Shown here piece by piece: positions 57,492 through 64,000 of a stretch of 64,000 nucleotides of DNA (position 1 is its first letter; the number at the start of each line of letters is the position of its first letter). The stretch comes from Cryptomeria japonica. Taxonomy: Eukaryota; Streptophyta; Pinopsida; Cupressales; Cupressaceae. A program made the translations under genes and the position numbers. Location of the stretch: assembly GCF_030272615.1 (NCBI RefSeq), contig NC_081415.1, positions 511,753,873-511,817,872 on the forward strand, read 5' to 3'. The notes beneath the pieces were generated by a model, which was given only the letters and a program-made list of their open reading frames with translations, did no database searches and had not been told where the DNA came from.

Positions 57492-57613
57492 TTGTCAATT
57501 AGGGTTAAAAGACTGATTTTCCCGACCTTAGGCCAACCAGGAAATGTTATTTTCCAATTTGCAAACAAAAAGGCCCGAAGTCCCATAGGAGACCGGGCCC
57601 AAAATAGGGCCAG

Positions 57614-57704
57614 GGACCAGGGCGCTGGGCGCCATGGTCTTGGGCGACCAGGGCACTGAGCGCCCTGGTCCTAAAGGACCAGGGCGCTAGGTGCTCTGGT
57701 CCCA
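57614..57704. repeat. 31-bp GC-rich LTR minisatellite, three units
   Basis: Units start at 57614, 57645 and 57676 and match those at 50969-51090. Confidence 0.85.
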
Positions 57705-57879
57705 CCTCCCGGGACAGCAGGGTGCAAGGAGGATCAGGCCAGGGTGCTGGAAAAATGCAGTTTTTGGTGTCATGAGCAAGTTTCGGGGTCTCCATTCAGG
57801 TTTAGTGTCGCGTCGACATCGTGAAGACCCAAATGCGGTCGAAATTGCAAGTGTTGCAATTTTAGGACGCTACAACTCC

Positions 57880-58188
57880 TAACAGGGTAAGCTATCAGAA
57901 ATAGATAAATGTATCTCTAACTGAGCATTCTTTATTATTGCAGTAGCGAAGTTGTGGGTGCCATCCCCACGACATTTTTTCTCTCTAACGAAGAGTTTCT
58001 GCGTAACCAAAATATATGTGTTATGGAGTGAATCATGTATGATTGTTATCTATTTGTTTTAACTTTATTTTATGTTAATGCACTATTATGTTTATGCATA
58101 ACAGTAAAGTTATTATTCAAGAAAGTTTTTGGAGTACTGATTCACCCCTCCCCTCTCAGTACATTAGCTTTCCATATTGGGCCTAACA
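57880..58188 (+). mobile_element. Outer element 5' LTR, right part
   Basis: It resumes after the Gypsy target duplication with TAACAGGGTAAGCTATCAG. It contains GTGGGTGCCATCCCCACGAC and the terminal block ATTCACCCCTCCCCTCTCAG, and ends GGGCCTAACA at 58188. Confidence 0.8.
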
Positions 58189-58190
58189 AT

Positions 58191-58202
58191 TAGTATTACA
58201 GC
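58191..58202 (+). promoter_or_regulatory. Degenerate primer-binding site
   Basis: TAGTATTACAGC against the initiator tRNA-Met site TGGTATCAGAGC matches 9 of 12 positions. It sits 2 bp after the LTR, the usual Copia spacing. Confidence 0.6.
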
Positions 58203-58250
58203 TTGAATCTTGGAAAAGGGTTTAACTACCTAAAGAGAAAGATCTTATCA

Positions 58251-59605
58251 ATGGAAGGCTATAAATAATCTCGAAGGATTGTGTATCTGCAAGAAGAGTT
58301 GGATCATGCAAATTAAGTGATTGAAGACATGCAAAAGCAAATGCAAAAATCTCTGAAAGTAAGAAAAAGATTGTTTGATGACTTGCAGGATTCTCAAGAG
58401 TTAGTGGAACAAATTGAGACATCATCTAAGAACAGTATATCTGAAGAAACTTAAGAAATGATTGGAGTGTTGAAAGTAAATAACAAAGCATTGGCTGATC
58501 AACTAAAAGCAATGAAAAGAGAACATGAATATTTCATTACACAGATGACTGAAAACCTAGATGCATTGAGGACAACAAAGGATAAAGAAAGAGATCTACA
58601 AAGAGAGAAACAACAACTTGAAGTCTTCTAGTATCTGATAAGAATGATGAAATCATAAAATTAACTGGGATTCAACAAAATATGATAGATCAACTAGGTT
58701 ATGCACATCATGAAGCAATTCTAAAGAATGATGAAAATTAAGCATTAAAACTTGAAATATCAAGGTTGACTGATGAACTTGAAATAGAGAAGAAATCCAA
58801 AGAAACATTGAAGAAGGGTTATGAAGCATCAAAGATGTTGGACGAGCAACTGAATATAGGAAGACCCAACAAAGATGCAGGACTCAGTTACAAAGGAAAA
58901 GAATCTACCGAGAAAGGAATTCATACTACCGAGAGAGGAGAATCATCAAAGCAAGCTAGAAAAAGGAATAACATCAAAAGGAAGAAGCCTATTTGCTACT
59001 ACTATGGAAATCAAGGTCATACTGCCAACATATGCCAGATCATAAAAGGTAAGCAACCAAATATCACTAAGTCCAATGGATATTGTTACAATTGCAATAA
59101 ATATGGTCACACATCTAATCAATGTAGGACAAAATCTATTAACAACTATCAGAAGGAAAAATTCAAAGGGTTTTGTAGAAACTACAATAGATATGGACAT
59201 AGTACCGAGAAGTGTTGGTCTAAGCAAAAGAACTACATGCAGTGTCCACACCGATCAGACACTAGAGGTTACCAAACTCACACAGATCCTTACTGACAAT
59301 ATGCAACTGTACCATGGGATTACAATACAAGGATATGGTGCGAATGTTGTGGAAGATATGGACATATTAGTGCCAACTGTTTTATAAGGTTCAAAATGAA
59401 CAACCGAAGATCATGGAGAAATCCTGGTATGACATGTTTTCATTGTCACAAAGTTGGACATTTAGCTGGAGATTGCAGAGATCAACCTAGAAGAGACATT
59501 GAAGAGATAAAAGAAAAATTTAAGATGATTTGGAAAAAGAAGGAAATCATGTCAGATGAAGAAAGCACCTTACCTACCGAGTTAGGTGCACCTATTCCAA
59601 ATTAA
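58251..59605 (+). pseudogene. Outer element Gag with five CCHC zinc knuckles
   Basis: It starts MEGYK at 58251 in frame 0. A coiled-coil N-terminal half (QLKAMKREHEYFITQMTENL) is followed by a frame change near 58630 to frame 2 (LTDELEIEKKSKETLKKGYE). Five knuckles follow. CYYYGNQGHTANIC (58994) has lost a cysteine. CYNCNKYGHTSNQC (59084) is intact. CRNYNRYGHSTEKC (59174) has lost a cysteine. CECCGRYGHISANC (59339) and CFHCHKVGHLAGDC (59435) are intact. A stop at 59294 lies between knuckles 3 and 4. Plant retrotransposon Gags usually carry one or two knuckles, so five is unusual. RNA binding and packaging is the expected role. Confidence 0.75.
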
Positions 59606-60145
59606 TAGAAAAGCTATGAAGGGACTGCATTCTCTAAAGGTTAAATCATAACAGTGCCTATTCTATTATGAACAAAATTCAAAATCTGCATAGTTAAGAT
59701 GCATTAGTAAGTTTGAAATTCTATCAAAAGTACTTTACAGGAAACCTGTCAAGTCAGTGTATACAGAAAGCCTGTCAAGTCGGTAAATGAAGGAAATTTG
59801 GTTACTTAGTTAAAACAAAAAAGGAGTAAATTGGTTAAAGGTGAATCGAGTGCATTTAATGTTTTGACCTAACTCGCATGGAGCTCGATAAGGTATTTTG
59901 TACTTAAAGGTATTTTCATGGTCATTTTCATTCACCAAGTTTTCAAGAGAGCAGAGCAGAGCAAATCAAGGCGATCAAACTTCATTCAGAGTGAATTTCA
60001 AGGTATTTACATCAAATCTCATCACACTATTAAGCCGGTTTCTGATCTTGTCAAATTGCTATTATCTATCGAGTGTGAAGCGTCAGTCGCTTGTAAACCG
60101 TCAAACCCTAAGGATAGTTTGCTAAGTTTTTACCTAAAATCTACA
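59606..60145 (+). other. Spacer between Gag and the long ORF
   Basis: No protease or pol. GTACTTAAAGGTATTTTC (59899) and a purine-rich AGAGAGCAGAGCAGAGCAAA (59945) precede the long ORF. The frame of that ORF is already open from 59918, so its true start could lie upstream of the ATG at 60146. An internal promoter or splice acceptor here is possible but not shown. Confidence 0.4.
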
Positions 60146-63100
60146 ATGGCACCCAAGATCCAAGATCCCATAGTTGTCAATAATGTGGAGAAACCCTCGC
60201 TGAAGTACTCTTTGACTCCTAAACTCACCTCTGAACCAGATGACAAAACTGCATTTTCCCTCATCCCGGATTGAGTCTTGTTAGTCGAAGATGCTAGATT
60301 CTTCACCAAATGTCGTGTTGAAGAACTCGGTCATGTTGAGATTAGTGACACATATGATGAAATTTATACTGATGGAAAAATGGATAGCAAGTACGAGCAT
60401 ATCAAAATCAAGGGATTAACTGAAGCCCTAGCCTATCCCCATGTGTTCAAACCCTAGTGGGTTAAGTTTGTTTTAAGCAGAGTTCATGATGATTTTATGT
60501 GACTAGAGGAGCAACCATTCAAAATCACCAAGGAAATCATTCATGTGATCACCAGATATCCTATCTATGATCATGCATGAGCATAGAAAATGATATCACA
60601 GAAGGAGTTAATCAATCTAACTGGAGTAGAATCTGATTACCAAGGACTGAAATTGAACAATGTCATTGATGCAGAACTTAAGTTCACAATTAGAGTAATT
60701 GGTTACTGTTTCTTCCAATCAGCAAGGAAAAATAGTGTACCATGTGCCACAGATGACTTAGCCTATAAAATAGTGAAAAAGGGAATGAAAGTAGATTTAT
60801 GTGAAGTGCTACTGAAGAACTTGTTTGAGAACCTGAACACAATAAGGAAGCCGAAGAAGAACAACTCGGAAAACACACTGAAGTTTGGTTCACTTCTTGT
60901 ATGCATGTTTTTCTACTTTGAGAAGTTCTTTCCCTCAGTCGGTAAAGTAGTTTGAGAGCTACACCGACCTATCACCCATCAAATAAATGATTTTATCAAG
61001 AAATTGGGAGATAATTTTAATGATATCAAGAATGACTATTTTAGCAAATTTCAAGAGAAGATGCACAACAGGTACCGGATTCCACCACAACTGGTAGAGA
61101 AATATAAGGATGATATATGTTTTGAGGTAGACACCGGTTACTGTTATATGGATGTTGTTGAACCAAGGACTCAATCTTTTCCACCAATGGGTTATGAGAT
61201 TGACTATGATATCACACAACAACAAATTGATGCCTATCTTTCATTGCCAAGGCATGCTACCGAACTAAGATATGGAACTTATGAAAAGGTGAAAGAAAAA
61301 GTAAAAATGAGCATTGTAGTACCCAAGACTACAAGAAAGGCTACAAAGATGATAAAGGTTTTATCTAAGAAATTCAGAGAAGAATCCTCCTCTACACCTA
61401 TCAAAGGCACTCTTGCCATTACCGAAGAGGAATCAGAAGCTCAAGAGGCAGCAATAACATTAAGTACCGAGTTGCCTAAGGGTAAAGTTTTGAAAAGAAA
61501 GAAACAAGACATTTCAAAGACCCTACCGACTCCACCAACAAAGAAACCTAACACTAGAGCATCAACTGCATCACCAAGTAAGAAACAAAAGAGTGTTACT
61601 GTACCCAAGGTAACCAAGACCTACAAGAAATCTACTTGGAGACTCATTTTGGCAAAAGAGTCTAGTGATACATAATCCGATGATGCAAACAAATTTCAGA
61701 TTGTAAAAAGCAAGAAGGTAAATATTCATAGTGTTGAAAACTTTTGTGCCAATCTTAAAGAATATTGTGGATTTGCAAGATTTAGATATGTCAAGTATGA
61801 GACTGGGAATAATGATGAGAAGCGACAAATTGAAGAAGTTGTCATCTACACACTTCTAAAGTTTCAGCTAGCTCCATTAGAACTAGTAAAGTCACTTCCG
61901 AGTGAATTATACTTACGTATTGATAACAGATGGAAATATGCAATGGACTCAGAGAAACAAATAAGAGAAATAAGTCTAGTCCATCTATTTCCTGATATGT
62001 TTGTAGTAGAAATTAAGGAGCATTTGACAACCTACAATTCTAAATTTCTTGTCAAACAGAGAGCCTTAAAATTGATGAATGGGCTATACATTGACGTAGA
62101 AAATGAGACAAAAGCCAAGTGGCAGGAAATCTTCAAACTAAAGGATGTCGGTGAAAAATCTCAAATTGAAATTGTTGATGTCACCGAGCAAGATCCTGAT
62201 GTCACCGAGCAAGGTCCTAATGCTACCAAGCAAGACCCAACTGACACTATTCAAATTGATGAAGATGTAATGGATGCAGAAGCATCGGAGTAGGAAATGA
62301 TAGAAGGCACTACCTATGCAAAACTTGTATCTAGTGAATCTATCTTAGAACAAGTTCAGCCTTATCCACCAGTCAAGCCACCTATCTCTACCGAAGCTCC
62401 CAAGGATACAGAACAAGGCATCGAAGGTCACAAGTCTAAAGCAGCAGAAGATACAACTAAAGATCAAACGTCTCAAGCACCGTCAAGCACTGAAAATGTT
62501 GCAGCTGAGACCCCTAGTACCAAGACACCCAAGGACACCACAATGGCTACAGGAACTAACCAAAGTGTTGCATCTACCAAGCAACCTACTAAGGGTCAGC
62601 AAGCCTCAAAAGCACTTGTCTTAGTACAACCGACCAAAGGTAAAGAAAAGAAGGTGAGAAAGCATAGTTTCAAAGTTGATTTAACTAAACCAATAGTGTT
62701 GCCCAATGTGGATATCTCAAAATTAAAAGGGCAAGCACTTATTGATTTCAGTGAACTACACAAAGCAAAGGCCGAACAAGAAAAACAATTGGCCATTCAA
62801 AAGAAGAATGAAGTACTACAAAAGGTAAAGACACTACTAATAGATATGCTACCTTTAGCAACAGTGTCAACCGATGCAGCCATCCACATTCAACTGGATG
62901 AACTCCTTACTCAAATAGAAACATCCAGAGTTGATGCATCTGAGTACTTAAGTAAGCTAAAAGATAAAGAGCTTACTGCAAAGATGATAGAAGATGTACA
63001 AAAAGCTCTCGCTATAGGAAAAGTAAAGCTTGTCAAATTCATTGTTGAGTTGTCCCCTCAACTCAAGCATATTCTTTATTTATTTGAGAAGCTTTGTACA

Positions 63101-63529
63101 TTTTCCTTATTCATTAAAGATATCAAGAATAAAACTGATGCAATTGAGAAAGAGATCACCGATCTCTCAACTAAGTTGACCACCGATCCTAATTCAGTTC
63201 ATAATTTTTACACCAAGCTTCAACAGCACATGGCTCAACAGTTAGAACTCAGAAATGAAGAGCATAAGATCAGGATGGATATAATGACCCTCTAGACATT
63301 ATTCCTTCTTCATCTCTCATCAGTTCAAGAGCAGATTAACCGAGCTCCACGCCTATCAACTACATAAGAGGGAAGCACTCCTGATGGCTCAATATCACTA
63401 TTGGCTGATATTCAAGCTCAAAATTCTTTAATGGAAAGTGTAAAAGATGCACTCTTAGTCGCACTCACCGACGCCCGAAACAAGTATAAATCTATTTTTG
63501 ATCAGTTACCACCCCCGGATGGAAATTAA
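60146..63529 (+). pseudogene. Unassigned 1,127-codon ORF in place of pol
   Basis: One frame for 3.4 kb from ATG 60146 (MAPKIQDPIVVNNVEKP) to TAA 63527, with ten stops (60272, 60455, 60500, 60578, 60584, 60953, 61673, 62291, 63293, 63365) and no frameshift. The N-terminal third looks globular (LINLTGVESDYQGLKLNNVI, FFQSARKNSVPCATDDLAYK). A lysine- and threonine-rich middle follows (KQKSVTVPKVTKTYKKS), then ARFRYVKYETGNNDEKRQIE and SLPSELYLRIDNRWKYAM. A Thr/Pro/Lys-rich linker carries VTEQDP repeats (62180-62250). The C-terminus is long and helical (KAKAEQEKQLAIQKKNEVLQ). No catalytic motif of PR, RT, RH or IN is visible. I cannot assign a function. Confidence 0.7.
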
Positions 63530-63867
63530 TTTTTTGATGTTTGTCAATAAAGGGGAGTAATACTACATAAGGGGAGTAATATACTATATTTGGAGAGTGA
63601 TACAATTTTGGTAATACAGTTTTGAGTTTTGTATACAGGGGAGTATATCGAGTAGAGCATGCAGAGCAAGCAGAGCACACAAGCACAAAACAGAACCAAG
63701 CATGCAAAATCTGAGTAATATAAAGAATAATGATAAGGGGGGTATATCTGCATATACTATTTCATTGACTATTGTATATATTATCAAGTGTAGTCATTTT
63801 GCAAAGTATATAGATTTTTGAGTTATGACTTTGAAAGTAGTTTTTGTCAAACATCTCAACTAATGTC
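63530..63867 (+). other. Outer element 3' untranslated region
   Basis: Non-coding. GGGGAGTAATACTACATAAG at 63552 and a related GGGGAGTAATATACTATATT (63571) form a small tandem, and AGAGCATGCAGAGCAAGCAG (63655) is a short GCA-rich run. Minus-strand open frames here (63492-63787) overlap one another and are not credible. Confidence 0.5.
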
Positions 63868-64000
63868 AAAAGGGGAGATTGTTACTACTTCTAAAGTTGC
63901 CATTAGTTTTTATATTCAAAGTCATACTATATATTCTAGTCGATTAGCACTACCAAATCATGCAGTCGGTATGATCAGAGAAGTCAGTATGCACAGTCTA
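63868..64000 (+). mobile_element. Polypurine tract and start of the outer 3' LTR
   Basis: AAAAGGGGAGAT (63868-63879) is the polypurine tract. The LTR begins TGTTACTACTTCTAAAG at 63880 and matches 49164-49284 with scattered differences up to the window end. Confidence 0.9.

Larger units (their letters stand above)
50004..57874 (-). mobile_element. Gypsy-type gag-protease element, structurally complete
   Basis: 7,871 bp with two LTRs (1,257 and 1,260 bp) that look a few percent apart by eye. It is flanked by ACTCT (49999-50003) and ACTCC (57875-57879), a one-mismatch 5-bp target duplication. The minus orientation is fixed by the coding strand and by the polypurine tract AAGTGGGGGCTAAA (minus, 51274-51261) next to the LTR at 50004-51260. 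The internal 5.35 kb encodes gag and a retropepsin, and has no RT, RNase H or integrase. It sits inside the outer element's 5' LTR, so it is the younger of the two. Confidence 0.9.
56615..57874 (-). mobile_element. Gypsy element 5' LTR
   Basis: 1,260 bp, from TGTAGCGTCCTAAAATTG (minus, 57874) to CGCTTTACA at 56615. It has three 31-bp GC-rich units (57614-57704) and one GC-rich motif (56981). It contains about 34 bp near 57245-57280 that the other LTR lacks. The adjoining internal sequence TTTTGATGAACCCGATGTG (minus) is where the primer-binding site should be, but I cannot assign a tRNA. Confidence 0.9.
49164..64000 (+). mobile_element. Outer LTR element, non-autonomous, continues past the window
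   Basis: The 5' LTR starts TGTTACTACTTATCAAG at 49164. The 3' LTR starts TGTTACTACTTCTAAAG at 63880, and both continue with TATATTCAAAGTCATACTAT and CAGTATGCACAGTCTA. The 5' LTR is split by the Gypsy element at 50004-57874 and ends CCTAACA at 58188. A degenerate initiator tRNA-Met primer-binding site, TAGTATTACAGC, follows at 58191, and a polypurine tract at 63868 precedes the 3' LTR. The internal 5.7 kb encodes Gag and one long unassigned ORF. There is no protease, integrase or RT that I can see. Confidence 0.85.

Noticed and set aside
61571-61828. Minus-strand frame of 85 codons
   Set aside because: Antisense to the long ORF and crossing one of its stops; a shadow frame.
58191-63867. A hidden RT or integrase in the outer element
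   Set aside because: I read the open coding strand throughout and saw no DD box, no RNase H block and no integrase zinc or D-D-E motif.

Overview
The window is plant nuclear DNA, AT-rich, and almost entirely transposable elements stacked inside one another. I found no intact host gene, no tRNA or rRNA gene and nothing prokaryotic. The density of nesting, the long LTRs and LTR starts of the TGTAGC(A/G)TC type suggest a large-genome seed plant, most likely a gymnosperm. That placement is inference. Every coding region with homology I recognise carries stop codons or frameshifts.

Left part (1-28 kb): a small inverted-repeat element and local duplications (1-1.2 kb). A degenerate Ty1/Copia element follows with gag, protease, integrase, RT and RNase H (about 1.2-7.1 kb). 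It runs into an LTR of a different family (7.46-9.14 kb), so the unit looks chimeric. Next come an RNase H fragment, a long featureless stretch (9.4-17.5 kb), an LTR end (to 19.8 kb), a minus-strand Ty3/Gypsy gag-protease fragment (19.8-20.9 kb), a short Copia remnant with its LTR (to 22.57 kb), another RNase H fragment, and a 432-codon coiled-coil ORF (23.3-24.6 kb). LINE-like sequence split by a probable solo LTR closes this part (25.3-28.1 kb).

Middle (28.3-46.5 kb), a multi-level nest. A weakly preserved element, Copia C, was split by Copia B (28732-42596). Copia B's 5' LTR was in turn split by a 6.16-kb DNA transposon (28838-34995, 5-bp duplication AAGTG). Its leader was split by a LINE insertion (35692-38470, 19-bp target duplication) whose 5' part is inverted. 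Removing the DNA transposon leaves a 474-bp 5' LTR against a 473-bp 3' LTR, which confirms the boundaries. Copia B and C keep gag-protease sequence but no pol. A second, 5'-truncated LINE copy sits in Copia C (44991-45927).

Right part (46.5-64 kb): a further coiled-coil LINE copy, two repeat copies 1.23 kb apart, and a large plus-strand LTR element starting at 49164. Its 3' LTR begins at 63880 and runs off the window. Its 5' LTR is split by a complete minus-strand Gypsy-type element (50004-57874) that encodes only gag-protease. The outer element encodes a Gag with five zinc knuckles and a separate 1,127-codon ORF that I cannot assign; it has no pol.

Two themes are of most interest: several structurally coherent LTR elements without pol, which must depend on enzymes supplied in trans; and a coiled-coil ORF family that repeatedly sits at the very 3' end of LINE insertions.
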